A stretch of 31,768 bases of DNA from Trichomonas tenax (GCA_023091735.1 JALKBU010000589.1:1-31768); one strand, 5' to 3'; shown: positions 1 through 10,431, counted from the stretch's first letter. Translations and numbers: made by a program. Notes: a model not told the origin generated them from the letters alone.

Positions 1-983
1 TCGGATCACCAGCAAAGAAGGAAGGTGAAGCGAGCTCTAAACCAACGTTTGGTGCAGGTGCCAAACCGTTAAGTATCGGATCACCAGCAAAGAAGGAAGG
101 TGAAGCGAGCTCTAAACCAACGTTTGGCGCAGGTGCCAAACCGTTAAGTATCGGATTGCCAGCAAAGAAGGAAGGTGAAGATAGTTCTAAACCTGCAGGT
201 GGTGGAGCAAAGCCATTAGCAAGATTCACCAAGATTATTGCTGAAAAGAAAACAAAAGAAAATAATTCTGAGGCGCAAGCACCAACACCATCGCTCACTA
301 AGCCAGATGCACCAAATTTTGCAGCCTCTAATTCATCTGCACCTCCGCTTTCATCATTTACATCTACCAAACCAGATGAATCCAAGTTTGGAGCACCAAC
401 AGAAAAGAAGGAAGAGAATAAAGCAGCACTATCTCCACCAATGTCATCATTCACATCAACAAAACTAGATGAATCTCAATTTGGAACTCCTGAGCCGAAT
501 AAAGGTGAAAACAAAGAAGCCTTTGCTACACAATCTAAGGATGCATCCAAACCTACAATTAGCATTTCAATGCCAAATCCTCAAGCAAGCAAACCAGCAA
601 ATGAAGGTCAATCTGTTTCTAAACCTGCTTTTACTCTCAATTCTTGCCTCACAAACCCACTCAACAAAGGTGCTGGAGCAGGCCAATCTGCTTTTAAAAT
701 AGGTACAACACCTTTTGCTTCATCTACTGGCACGTCTTCAAATCCACTTGGAGCCGCAACTTCATCGGCAAATCCATCTGGAGGATCCATACCTTCTAAA
801 AGTCCATTCGGAGCAGTTACATCAGGTGGCAATAGTCCATTTGGAGCATCTGCATCAGGAAACAAAAATCCATTTGGATCAACAGCAAATCCATTCACCT
901 CCAATGCAGGAAAGGGTTTTGGTTCAAGAACTGTTTTGGGTGCCAATAAAACAAATGGATTTGGAGGTGTCCCTCAAAAGTAA
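1..983 (+). CDS. FG-repeat nucleoporin, 3' part (5' end outside window)
   Basis: The frame is open from base 3 to the TAA at 981-983, so the gene begins before the window; the first in-window TTG (156) is not a credible start. The product is low-complexity, rich in Ser, Pro, Lys, Ala and Asn, with about nine Phe-Gly dipeptides (TFGAG twice, KFGAP, QFGTP, three PFG, two GFG). This is the disordered FG-domain pattern that lines the nuclear pore and binds transport receptors. Two amplified modules are visible: a 25-residue unit at the start and a SFTSTK-x-DES-x-FG unit twice (about 355-435 and 445-528). The PFG/GFG cluster runs to the C-terminus, so no folded C-terminal anchor domain is present; anchoring, if any, must be N-terminal. 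TAA followed by AAA gives a UAAA polyadenylation-like motif. Which nucleoporin it is cannot be told. Confidence 0.75.
   Translation, partial: GSPAKKEGEASSKPTFGAGAKPLSIGSPAKKEGEASSKPTFGAGAKPLSIGLPAKKEGEDSSKPAGGGAKPLARFTKIIAEKKTKENNSEAQAPTPSLTKPDAPNFAASNSSAPPLSSFTSTKPDESKFGAPTEKKEENKAALSPPMSSFTSTKLDESQFGTPEPNKGENKEAFATQSKDASKPTISISMPNPQASKPANEGQSVSKPAFTLNSCLTNPLNKGAGAGQSAFKIGTTPFASSTGTSSNPLGAATSSANPSGGSIPSKSPFGAVTSGGNSPFGASASGNKNPFGSTANPFTSNAGKGFGSRTVLGANKTNGFGGVPQK
3..152 (+). repeat. 75-bp in-frame tandem repeat in the FG nucleoporin
   Basis: Two copies (3-77 and 78-152) differ at one synonymous base (GGT/GGC). Each encodes 25 residues beginning GSPAKKEGEASS and containing TFGAG. A third, diverged copy starts at 153. 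More copies may lie to the left of the window. The unit length is a multiple of three, so copy number can change without breaking the frame. Confidence 0.9.
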
Positions 984-1101
984 AAAAAAATGATTTTTTC
1001 TTCAATTGTCAATTTTTTCCAAAATTATAAAAGAAATCCGAAGAAAAAGAAATTGGATTCGGCCAACAAGGCTTTTTCCCGTTTTCTTTTCAATAATCGT
1101 T

Positions 1102-2274
1102 ATGAGAGTCCTAAAAATTATTTTTGTTGAACCAATTATCGAAAAATCCGCGTTTACAAAGCATTACGATTTTTTTATCACCAAATTTCCACCTTTAAAG
1201 ATTTATTCTTATAATATTTCGATCGATGGAATGTACAAAAGATGCCGAAATAACTATTGCGATGAAAACACAACGATAAAAAATGCGCACACATTTTATT
1301 TCGAAAAAGTCCTTCATCAGGCTTTAACAAGCGGTTTATATAGTACAAGTAATCCGGAAGAAGCGGATCTATTTCATATACCTGCATATTTCGGAATTTT
1401 TAATATGCATAAAAGAAATTGTGACATTGAGAGCGTAATATTGCCTACAATATGTGAGCATCCATACTACGAACGATATCAAGGCTTAGATCACATTTTT
1501 GTTCAAATGTTATTTTCTCATAATAATGTTCCAATCACTCCGAGTTTGGAGAAGAAATTGTCTTCAATGTTGACTCTCGGTGATCTCAAGTGGAATTTTA
1601 CACTGGAGAATCCAAGAGAAGTTTGGAGAAACACGCAAATGCCGTATAATTCGAATTTCAATATTTATTACGACTTCGAAGCAAAAGAAAGGCCTTTAAA
1701 ATTGTTTCTCATTGGACAATTCAACTTGCAAGCATTTGATAGAAGATCAAGAGTTGTCAGAATAGCATTGTTGAAGTTTTTGCAGTCACTTCCACAAAGC
1801 ACAGTAATACAAACAATGAGAAAGAGTTCAACGCATAACGCGGGATTATTTGATATTGAAGCATTTATGAGACGAAGTGATTTCTGTCCTGTTCCACATG
1901 GTGATGCTCCTGCATCGAAAAGACTTTATGATTCATTTAGAACTGGCTGTATTCCTATTGTTATGGCTGATGAAATTAGATTTCCATTCGAGAATATTTT
2001 TCTCAAATATAATGAGTTTATTACGCAGATCCCTCAATATAATCCAAGTCTCGTTGGACTCGCAATTGGTTATAATTATGAAATGAAGAAGCGCTTAATT
2101 GTCAGGAAAAGGTTGAAAGAAGTTGATTCTCTTTTATCTGTTTATAAAGGAAAAGATGAACTTCATCATGAAAAGGGTGATTTTCTATGGGGATGGGCAT
2201 GGATGCAGTTCTTTAAATATGCAACTGTATCATCTGTCAAAAGAAGAGTATTGTTACAATCAAAATATTTATAA
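1102..2274 (+). CDS. exostosin-family glycosyltransferase (GT47-like)
   Basis: The 390-residue product has the GT47 layout: an N-terminal LKIYSYN segment (about residues 32-38), PEEADLFHIPAYF (about 85-96), and a C-terminal block FCPVPHGDAP-ASKRLYDSF (about 260-278) followed by GCIPIVMADE and FPFEN (about 283-298), matching the nucleotide-sugar-binding half of exostosins. Such enzymes are Golgi type II proteins that extend surface glycans; acceptor and sugar cannot be predicted. The ATG at 1102 is the first in this frame and follows TCAATAAT, an initiator-like site. However, the frame is open back to a TGA at 991, and those residues would supply a hydrophobic segment (LFPVFFSIIV) that would complete a signal anchor, while an ATG at 990 lies in another frame. 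The true N-terminus is therefore uncertain. Only about 118 bp separate it from the nucleoporin gene. Confidence 0.75.
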   Translation: MRVLKIIFVEPIIEKSAFTKHYDFFITKFPPLKIYSYNISIDGMYKRCRNNYCDENTTIKNAHTFYFEKVLHQALTSGLYSTSNPEEADLFHIPAYFGIFNMHKRNCDIESVILPTICEHPYYERYQGLDHIFVQMLFSHNNVPITPSLEKKLSSMLTLGDLKWNFTLENPREVWRNTQMPYNSNFNIYYDFEAKERPLKLFLIGQFNLQAFDRRSRVVRIALLKFLQSLPQSTVIQTMRKSSTHNAGLFDIEAFMRRSDFCPVPHGDAPASKRLYDSFRTGCIPIVMADEIRFPFENIFLKYNEFITQIPQYNPSLVGLAIGYNYEMKKRLIVRKRLKEVDSLLSVYKGKDELHHEKGDFLWGWAWMQFFKYATVSSVKRRVLLQSKYL

Positions 2275-2380
2275 TTAGAAAAAAATGAAGGATATTTTTA
2301 AATTTGACATTACGTTTACATGTCAAAAAAATGAAAGTTACCTTGATTTACTTTAAAAAGCGCAAATATTATTCTATTTA

Positions 2381-3228
2381 GGTTATAATTCTGATATCAA
2401 TGCTTGGAAGTACTTCTTTAACACATCCAATCCCACCAAATTTTTAAATAGCAACCCAATTATTACCATTAAAAATAATATGGATATTGCTAAAGCAACG
2501 TTCCAAAACTATAATGACAGAGTAATATTTGTCACAATTGGACCAACAAACTTATCGGTTTCATATTCAAGTTTTGATAAGATTACAAAACACAGGCAGG
2601 ATTAGATAGTTGCGGAGCTATATTCATGGGTTCTGGATCTAAGATTGTGTGCTACAAAGTAATGACATCTAATTTGAAATGTGATAGAGATGGAACATTT
2701 ATAAGAGTTGTTTTTGATGGTCCAAAAATAGTCATTGAATCATCATTCACGAAATATACTTCTGAAGTTCAAACAGCGTTTTCTCCTGAAGTATATGATT
2801 ATGGGCTATTATCTTATCGAGATACCAATAAAACGCATATTAATCTTAATAAAGAATCACGTTTTCATTGTTATTTAGTACAAGGATTAGTCGTTAACAG
2901 TATCTTTATTAATAACACAAATCAATTGGAACAAAGATTTCTAATTAAAAATTCTCATGTAAATCTATATAAGTGTATGATATATAATAATAAAATGGAT
3001 GTTGTTAATGCAATGTTTTATTAAGATTCAGGAAACACTTTAATTTATAATTGCCACATTTATCAAAATGATGTGCGATGTTATTTTAAAGGAAATAATG
3101 GAACTATTACATTGCAATGTGATGTTGACAGGAATTCATATTGTGAAAGTGTTGTTAATGCTGATATTCTTCCTTTTGAAGAAGCTCCAAATGTTTATTA
3201 TGTTATTGAAACATATTCATCAGTGTAA
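2381..3228 (+). pseudogene. broken beta-helix surface-type gene
   Basis: Coding-like frame from about 2381 (GYNSDINAWKYFFN) runs into TAG near 2604. The next frame resumes immediately with LDSCGAIFMGSGSKIVCY, resembling the beta-helix genes at 16.6 and 20.6 kb, and continues to TAA at 3022-3024. In the same frame after that stop the homology-like sequence goes on (DSGNTLIYNCHIYQND) to the TAA at 3226-3228. So there is one frameshift and one premature stop. Short Ile/Asn/Ser-rich strands with recurring 'I..C....N' are typical of right-handed parallel beta-helix repeats. An intact relative would be expected to be a secreted or surface protein. The 398-bp piece 2626-3024 could be called as a gene on its own, but it starts inside the fold. 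Confidence 0.6.
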
Positions 3229-3361
3229 TTAGTTGTTCCTTCATTTTATTGCAAATGTGCAAAGCGTTTGCTACTTATTATTGCATCATTTGTAGTCCTT
3301 GTTACAGAATTTGAAGAATCATAAGATTGCTAAACAATAATCTTTTATTAATAAAAAACAG

Positions 3362-6300
3362 TTATATTATGAATTGCCCAAATAACGATGGCTTTGATGG
3401 AGTTATTTCCTCAACTTCACTTGATTCTGCTGGCTCTGGTTCTGTTGATGAAACATCGATGCTGAATGCAAAGTTGGAGTTAGAATAATGTCCAGAGAAT
3501 TTTCGAAGAGTTCCAACAGCAGTAATGGCTTCAATAACAGATAAAAGAGTTAAATTTGGTTGAACTTTAGATAGATTTTGCGCTCCAACTATCTTTGCAA
3601 TATTTTTCTGATCACGAAGGAATGTTATAGTTTTAACTCTTTGGCTTGCATTCTGAGATGCATTAATGAGGTCTTCAACTATTGATCTGACTCTTGCACC
3701 TTCTTTATTTGCATCAATTTCTTCGTCTGTAACAACTCTTGCGATTCTTGATGACCAATCGATCCACTCTTTGGCCTGCTTCTGTGATTCAATGGTTGCG
3801 TTCATTTCATCATATTCACGTTTGATTTTATCGTGTTCTTGAATTGTTGATTCAAGTTCTTTCATTTTTTGTTCGTTTTGTCTGATGTAGTCAGAGAAAC
3901 TGATTGAAAGAAGCTTCTGTGTGTTGATTCTATTTCCGAGTGTGTTCTTTATCTGATTCACTGTGTTTTCAAGCATTTCTTTATTTTTAGAATCTGACTT
4001 CAACTCAACTAAAATCTGCTGAACTTTCTGCAATGTTTTTTCTGTATTTTCTTTGCTGATTGGTTGAGTTATGTCTGCGTGTTCTTTGAACATTCTTGCA
4101 ATTTTAGCGCAGAATTCATGCATTGTTCGTGATGCTTCACTCTTTGCGCGTTCGACTTGAGAATCTGCTTCACTCTTGATTTGAGCAATTTGGAAATCAT
4201 TTTGCATCTTCCTTAAGTTTGCTTCACGTGCATTGGCTTCTTCGATGCTTTTCATTTTCAGTTCAGCGCTTCTCTGTTTAATAGATAATTGCGATAACTT
4301 TGATTTTTCTGCCTTCAATTCTTCTTTTAATTTTTCTTTCTCGACTTTGATTGCTTCGTTTGAAGATTTTATTTGTTCTAAATCTTTTTGCAACTTCAGA
4401 ACTTCTCTATCATTTTCATCTCTATCATCAATAAAACTTTGAATGACAGCTGTGTGTGATGCTCTAAGATCCTTTATGTATTTCTTGAAAGCATTCTTTG
4501 ATTCATTAAACAACTCATTTGATTCATTTGTCAAGTTTTGGAGACCCTCATGAAACTCATTAACTAAATCATTCATATATGTTTTAATATCATTGAACTG
4601 TGAAGTTAATTCTTCGATTTGAGATCTATTTGATCTATTCAATCTATCCATATCTTTAGATTTCTTCGTGATTTCATGTTTGAGCTGTTCATTTTCTTTT
4701 TCGAGATCTTCGATTCTTTCTTGTTGTTCGACAATTTTCAATTTAACTTCATCACTTTGTTCCTTCATTTTTGCCTTCGAATCTTCGAACTCTTTTTGTG
4801 TTGCCTGCAATAATGATTGTAACTCTGTAACCATATCATTGTATTTGTTGCTTGCTTCAAAGAATTTCTGTTTTTGAGATTCGCATTTCTTTTCAAGTTG
4901 TGCAACATTTAATGTTTCCTGTGGAATTTCATTGTTTGAATCTCCACAAATTACATTATAAATTTCTTTAGCTTGCTTTTCATGATCTAATCCAATCGAT
5001 TGAGCAACGAACATTTGTGTCATCTTCTTTGTTTTCTCGCGACTTTCTTCGAATTCTTTAACTTTCTGTCTGAGACTATTAACTTCATCATTTGTGACTT
5101 TTGAACAATTTGTTAATTCTTGTCTAAGTTCTCTCGTTTCTTGATTTGCTTTAGCAGCAATGTTCTTTGCTTCCATTGAATATTTCCTCAATACAGTATT
5201 TGCAACAACGCATTGAACAAGAATTAAGAATAATTCTTCGTTTTCATCTGTTCTAAACTTGCTGTTCATAAGTAATTCGATTAACTTGTTTTCTATATCC
5301 TGATCATCTGAAGTAATTGGCAAGAAGTGCTCAAATATTGATCTCTCTGTTTCTGTGCTGATGTTATTTTGTTTGATGAATTCATTTATTTCAATAATCG
5401 AAGAAATTAAATTATTTTTAAGTGCATCATTTGGCTGAGGAACTACCATTAAGTGCTGAAGATCTTTGCTTCTCGAGAGTTGATTTATGTAATTTAATGT
5501 CGATAAAACAGCATCGCGAAGTTGTTGATTATAATCATTCAATATTTCCATATCTTTCTGTTCTTGTGTTGGCTTCACTTTCTCTATGGCCTTTAGTATT
5601 CTCTCCTCGGGTGGAATTGATTCATCTTTAATGATTTTTTCAACTTCTGAATTATTTTCTGTTTTGAGAATTGATTCGAAAATACTTTTAAAATCTGGTA
5701 GCGTTTCAACCGGAAGTTCGATATCTCTTGTTTTAACCTCTGGTTCTTCTTGATTTTGTTGTTGAAATTCAATTATTGAAAGTAAATTGTAAGTAAATTC
5801 GCTTAATTTCCTTCTCTGTTCATATAATTTCGAAATTTGATCATTTTGAAGCTGCAATTGTTCGCTTTGTGTGTCAATAAAATTCAATAAATTATCAATT
5901 TGGAGCTTTAAGTGCTCATTTTCAAGGGTAACATCTGCTATTTGTTGATCTTTCTCCTCTGTGTTTCCTGCCTCTTCAAGTTGTTTTGTTAATTCTTGAA
6001 CTTTTTGATCTGTGTTGTATAACAAATCTTTGAGTTTTTGTTTCTTTTCTTTCAACTTTCGAATGAAATCTTCCATCCTCAATTTTTCGTCAGTCAATTC
6101 TTGAATTTGCGCAATTGAATTTTGTAATTCATTCTTATGATCGATGATTTCAGCCTTCTGCTGCAGTATTTTCGTCTTACAATCAGCCAACACTGAAGAA
6201 ATTTCGTCTTTCGCGGGTGAAAAAGCTGAATTAGTTGATAATCTTGAATTTTCTGCTTTAAGTTCTGTAATTTGCTGCTTTAGGTCCTCATTTTGATTAA

Positions 6301-6571
6301 TTATTTCGGTAAATACTTGTGTTGCTTCTTGGCTGTATAAAATTTTCATTGTCGTTGATAATAAGCTTAATATTTCCGAGGGATCATCATCTTTGGTAGC
6401 ATTCAAGAAATCATCGTTCAAATCTTGCAAATGCGCTAAAGTTTGAGGAGTGAAATCCGGCTGATTTTGAAATTCTGCGACATATTTCTCCAGAGCTGCG
6501 TACTGTGGTTTGTTTTTGATAATTTCCATCGCGTTTTGCCCTTCCTGTTTGTTTCTCGTGTAAAGAGACAT
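3362..6571 (-). CDS. large coiled-coil protein, function unknown
   Basis: A single 1069-residue frame with a plain ATG at 6571. From about residue 80 to 960 it is almost continuous heptad-like sequence rich in Glu, Lys, Gln, Leu and Asn, with few Gly or Pro, so a long rod is expected. The N-terminal 70 residues (two short helices with FTPQTLAHLQDLNDDF) and the C-terminal about 90 residues (IAKIVGAQNLSKVQPNLTLLSVIEAITAVGTLR) are not coiled coil and could be end domains. There is no signal peptide or membrane segment. Automated pipelines often label such trichomonad proteins after unrelated coiled coils; that label would carry no functional information. Upstream, TCATCGAAA about 15 bases before the ATG is initiator-like. 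A cytoskeletal, Golgi-tether or centrosomal role are all possible and not distinguishable here. Confidence 0.85.
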   Translation of the reverse strand: MSLYTRNKQEGQNAMEIIKNKPQYAALEKYVAEFQNQPDFTPQTLAHLQDLNDDFLNATKDDDPSEILSLLSTTMKILYSQEATQVFTEIINQNEDLKQQITELKAENSRLSTNSAFSPAKDEISSVLADCKTKILQQKAEIIDHKNELQNSIAQIQELTDEKLRMEDFIRKLKEKKQKLKDLLYNTDQKVQELTKQLEEAGNTEEKDQQIADVTLENEHLKLQIDNLLNFIDTQSEQLQLQNDQISKLYEQRRKLSEFTYNLLSIIEFQQQNQEEPEVKTRDIELPVETLPDFKSIFESILKTENNSEVEKIIKDESIPPEERILKAIEKVKPTQEQKDMEILNDYNQQLRDAVLSTLNYINQLSRSKDLQHLMVVPQPNDALKNNLISSIIEINEFIKQNNISTETERSIFEHFLPITSDDQDIENKLIELLMNSKFRTDENEELFLILVQCVVANTVLRKYSMEAKNIAAKANQETRELRQELTNCSKVTNDEVNSLRQKVKEFEESREKTKKMTQMFVAQSIGLDHEKQAKEIYNVICGDSNNEIPQETLNVAQLEKKCESQKQKFFEASNKYNDMVTELQSLLQATQKEFEDSKAKMKEQSDEVKLKIVEQQERIEDLEKENEQLKHEITKKSKDMDRLNRSNRSQIEELTSQFNDIKTYMNDLVNEFHEGLQNLTNESNELFNESKNAFKKYIKDLRASHTAVIQSFIDDRDENDREVLKLQKDLEQIKSSNEAIKVEKEKLKEELKAEKSKLSQLSIKQRSAELKMKSIEEANAREANLRKMQNDFQIAQIKSEADSQVERAKSEASRTMHEFCAKIARMFKEHADITQPISKENTEKTLQKVQQILVELKSDSKNKEMLENTVNQIKNTLGNRINTQKLLSISFSDYIRQNEQKMKELESTIQEHDKIKREYDEMNATIESQKQAKEWIDWSSRIARVVTDEEIDANKEGARVRSIVEDLINASQNASQRVKTITFLRDQKNIAKIVGAQNLSKVQPNLTLLSVIEAITAVGTLRKFSGHYSNSNFAFSIDVSSTEPEPAESSEVEEITPSKPSLFGQFII

Positions 6572-6881
6572 TCAATGTAATTTCGATGAAAAAACTGACA
6601 TCTAGTAACAGTGATGAACTATTTACATTTTTTTTTTTTCTGTTTTGATCCGATTTTTATGCTCCACATAATGTTCCAAATCAATTTTTCATGGAATTTT
6701 GATATAAAACTGATTAATACAACAAATTTGACATTGTAACTCTAATATTGTCATGTAAAATATCTCAAAGCAATTCATCTGGAAAATTACTAGATTAAGG
6801 TGTTGATTCCTTTGTCATAGTTATCCGTATCCATTCCCCAGTTATTCCCTAAATTTGAGATTGATAGCAAGAATTTGATAA

Positions 6882-7253
6882 ATTTTAATATCAAATAAAC
6901 CAAAGATTTCACTACAGTGGCAATTTGATCCTTCCATTCTCGTATCCCATAAGCTCACTGTCACAGAATTTATCGATTTTAATATTCTGGAACATTATTT
7001 AAAAAACTATCCTAAATGATGATTGTGACTACAATATGCTCTTTATGGGATACTATTATTCATGAGTAAAAATGATAAATAACACAAATTAAAACATATC
7101 AATAAGAATTTTGCTATGGATTACAAATCATTTGACACACCTTCATCAAATCATCAGTTTTATATATTGGAGAAGCATCAAAAGCTTACAATAAGATTTC
7201 TAAAATATCAAATCGTCTATCATCAAATTACTTCTCTTGAAATGGAAGTTTAG
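6882..7253 (+). pseudogene. possible fossil reading frame, unrecognised
   Basis: Between the coiled-coil gene and H4 one forward frame reads like protein: KPKISLQWQFDPSILVSH and FIDFNILEHYLKNYPK, then three close stops, then AMDYKSFDTPSSNHQFYILE and KYQIVYHQITSLEMEV to the TAG at 7251. The five or so stops mean it is not functional. I recognise no family. The rest of the stretch 6572-7371 is AT-rich with T-runs near 6630, and I see nothing else in it except the short 3' flank of H4. Confidence 0.3.
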
Positions 7254-7371
7254 AAGGTAAATGTCTAAATAACTAAGTCACGAAGCACCCATATGAAAGA
7301 TATCATTAAACTGAATATAGTTTAATGAAAAAAAGAAAAGAATTTAGAGTTAAGTACATGACAAGAATAGT

Positions 7372-7872
<501 letters not shown>

Positions 7873-8289
7873 ATGGCTCGTACAAAGCAGACAGCAAGAA
7901 AGTCAACAGGTGGAAAGACTCCACGTAAGTCCCTCGGTGCCAAGGCCGCCCGCAAGTCAACACCAACAATCGACTCACAGGGTGCCAAGAAGCAGCACAG
8001 ATTCAGACCAGGTACAGTCGCCCTCAGAGAAATCCGTAAGTACCAGAAGTCCACAGATCTCCTCATCAGGAAGCTCCCGTTCCAGCGTCTCGTCAGAGAA
8101 ATCGCTTCTGGCTTCCGTGGCGATCTTCGTTTCCAGTCCTCCGCTATTGCAGCCCTTCAGGAAGCTTCTGAAGCTTACCTCGTCGGCCTCTTCGAGGATA
8201 CAAACCTTTGCGCCATCCATGCTAACCGTGTCACAATTATGGAGCGTGATGTTCAGCTCGCTCAGCGCATCCGTGGTGAGCGAAACTAA
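7873..8289 (+). CDS. histone H3
   Basis: A 138-residue H3: [20 protein letters not shown] retains K4, K9, S10 and K14; K23, K27 and S28 also align (AARKS). The linker after K27 is unusual ([14 protein letters not shown] rather than the animal SAPATGGVKKPH), which adds two residues around the K36/K37 position, giving 138 rather than about 136. The fold is complete through [28 protein letters not shown]-like (here FRGDLRFQS) and [13 protein letters not shown]. Codon use is strongly biased towards C-ending codons, unlike the AT-rich neighbours, as for a highly expressed gene. The stop is inside TAAATAAAG, which offers a UAAA and an AATAAA-like signal. The two overlapping frames on either strand are shadows. 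Confidence 0.97.
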   Translation: MARTKQTARKSTGGKTPRKSLGAKAARKSTPTIDSQGAKKQHRFRPGTVALREIRKYQKSTDLLIRKLPFQRLVREIASGFRGDLRFQSSAIAALQEASEAYLVGLFEDTNLCAIHANRVTIMERDVQLAQRIRGERN

Positions 8290-9196
8290 ATAAAGTTTAT
8301 CTTGTTTTTATTATATAATCTCTTTTTCTATTTAACTACTCTATTCTCGGAAAAAACAGAACGAAATTTCAATATCTTTTACTATTTATAAAATAGATTA
8401 ATAAACATATAGCTAATAAAGAGCCAATTGTAAATATTTAAATGTTTCAGGATATGTCAAAAATATCAAAATGAAAATATTTATATAAATGATAAAAACT
8501 CTTGATAATGATAGCCCTTGAAGCGAGTGATCCAATGGATGATTACCGATAATATCAAACCTTATATTATGTAAAAATGATGCAACTGAAAATTTATTTT
8601 TTTAATGCGTTTGTTTTAATTTCCACATTTCAAAGTAATCAATATTTTAAAAAAATGAATAAGCAGTTTAAAATAAGTTTGATTTCATATGCTTGCTTTT
8701 AATGCCACATTTCTGATATCATCTTCAACTTTTGTTGCACCCATAACCTTCAAATTCTAAATCGACAGGACAATAGTTATCATTTAGATCCTCTCCGAGC
8801 CATTTACTACAACTTTTGGCATTTCCTAGAATGAGGATTATAGAAGAAATATTGTGTATAGATTTACTGTTTTGTGTGTCAATGAGTCACTCTGTAAAGT
8901 GTCAGATTTTTGGTATTAAACAATAGTCAAAAAACTATTAAAAAATTTCATTTTGTCAAGTAAAATGATATTTGCCAAATAAAAGGATGTGTGTCAGATT
9001 AGAAATTAGAGGGGTGAGTATTCAAAAGCTTTCGCCCATTTTTGTTGCTGTGTGCAACTACACCACACTCCGTGGCTGCGCGCAGCAGCAAAGCTGGATG
9101 AAAAGCACTTTTAAGAAGAAGGCTATGCATCAAAATTATTTCGACGCAAACCGAGATTTACATTCTATTCTTTTTTACATTTTATAATCTTCAAAA
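8290..9196. other. intergenic: AT-rich, one relic frame, one GC-rich islet
   Basis: About 900 bp without a credible gene. On the minus strand (about 8690-8835) a broken frame reads MPKVVVNGSERI, stop, MITIVLSI, stop, NLKVMGATKVEDDIRNVALK, which looks like decayed coding sequence. At 9040-9130 a GC-rich islet stands out, including a perfect 12-bp palindrome GCTGCGCGCAGC at 9075-9086. A 71-codon frame (8972-9187) spans the islet, but its start context and composition do not support a gene. Confidence 0.4.
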
Positions 9197-10195
9197 ATGA
9201 GCCAACTTGTAGTTACTTTTTCATCAACAACAACATACAACATCAAGTATGGCAATATACAGACTACATATGCCGACCGTGGCTATCAAAGTGTATTTAA
9301 AGTTGATGGCGCAACAATTGACATTATGGGATCAAATCAAGGTCGAGCATCTTTAGGAGGTTGTAACGTTTATACACACATTGCACTCGTTTCACAGAAC
9401 ATGTTTGCTAATATTGGTTACGAAGTTAATTGTACAGATGGGAGAAACCATACAATTGGTATTGCAACACACGCTGATATTTCCATTGGTTCTACAGATA
9501 GCGCCCCAATTTACAACCTTTTTGGAGACAGAGGATTCATTATGACCGATGGTACAAATGCGGTTAGCATGCTGTTGAGAGATTCTTATGGCTCCATCAA
9601 TGTTGACACCTATTGGTATGGTGGGTATGGCTCTAGAACAAGTTATTTATGGAAAAATAGAACACAATCTTCACCAACTTATTATAATCTCACGAATACA
9701 GATTCAGGTATGGATTTTTCATGGGATAACAGACTAGTTCAACCAGGCGAGACATTGAGACTGTCTTTAACATCAGGTATTGGTAAGTTGCTCAATCCTC
9801 CAACACTTAAAATGACTCAAGTTCCTAAAAACTTTTATAGAATTGATCCAGATATAACAGTTCCAGTCGCTGGATACGTAACACACCCTGATAGTGGAAG
9901 GACTGGATTCGTCAAATATTATATTGATTCAGGCAATGAAACCCAAATTGCATCTAATTTAACTTTGAGCACATCACCAAAAACTTTTTCGGCAGTGGTG
10001 AGAATTCCTATTTTGTCACATGGATATCATACTATTTTCTTCTATTGCGGTGATAACCAAGGTATGCCTTCAAATGCAGTCAGTGTGAGGTTCTTTTATA
10101 ACACATTGCCCGTTACTGTGGGCAAGGGTATAAAAGAGGCTGTGAACAAAGGCACACAAGTTGCTGGTCTTTATCTCTTATCTGAAATATTTTGA
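9197..10195 (+). CDS. beta-sandwich/Ig-like protein of unknown function
   Basis: ATG at 9197 follows a TCTTCAAAA initiator-like stretch. The 332-residue product falls into two parts. Residues 1 to about 200 are strand-rich, with HIALVSQNMFANIGYEV, ATHADISIGSTDSAPIYN, VDTYWYGGYGSR and DSGMDFSWDNRLVQPGETL; this is the look of a globular beta-sandwich or jelly-roll module. Residues about 210-310 look like an Ig-like domain (GYVTHPDSGRTGFVKYYIDS ... HGYHTIFFYCGDNQG). There is no signal peptide and no membrane segment: either the N-terminus has been lost or the protein is cytosolic. The C-terminus stops shortly after a strand (RFFYNTLP), so truncation at the 3' end is also possible. It converges on the mannosidase gene. 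I do not recognise a named family. Confidence 0.6.
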   Translation: MSQLVVTFSSTTTYNIKYGNIQTTYADRGYQSVFKVDGATIDIMGSNQGRASLGGCNVYTHIALVSQNMFANIGYEVNCTDGRNHTIGIATHADISIGSTDSAPIYNLFGDRGFIMTDGTNAVSMLLRDSYGSINVDTYWYGGYGSRTSYLWKNRTQSSPTYYNLTNTDSGMDFSWDNRLVQPGETLRLSLTSGIGKLLNPPTLKMTQVPKNFYRIDPDITVPVAGYVTHPDSGRTGFVKYYIDSGNETQIASNLTLSTSPKTFSAVVRIPILSHGYHTIFFYCGDNQGMPSNAVSVRFFYNTLPVTVGKGIKEAVNKGTQVAGLYLLSEIF

Positions 10196-10431
10196 CATTT
10201 TGTTTTTGAGTGGTATTTTTAGTAAAATATTGTTATTTATCTTAATGTTAATTCAAAAAACTTATTTAGGGTGCTTAATTATATAAATTATATTTATCTA
10301 AAATATATTTTTCATTATCTCTCTTCAATTCTTTGTATTTAAACATATTTCTAATAGCATATTCATTTATAGTAAACACTTTATTGATTTTTAAATAAAT
10401 ACAAATTCAAACATAATATAACATAAAAGCA

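Noticed and set aside
1006..1101. TTG as the start of the GT47 gene
   Set aside because: Non-ATG initiation is not expected in this lineage; the same applies to the TTG extensions at 11862, 16472, 23878 and 30173 and the GTG at 27620.
4233..5631. Three antisense frames (about 70 codons each) opposite the coiled-coil gene
   Set aside because: Ser/Phe/Cys-rich complements of Glu/Lys-rich codons, typical shadows.
8972..9187. 71-codon gene before the beta-sandwich protein
   Set aside because: No homology, odd composition, and it spans a GC islet that looks like a repeat.
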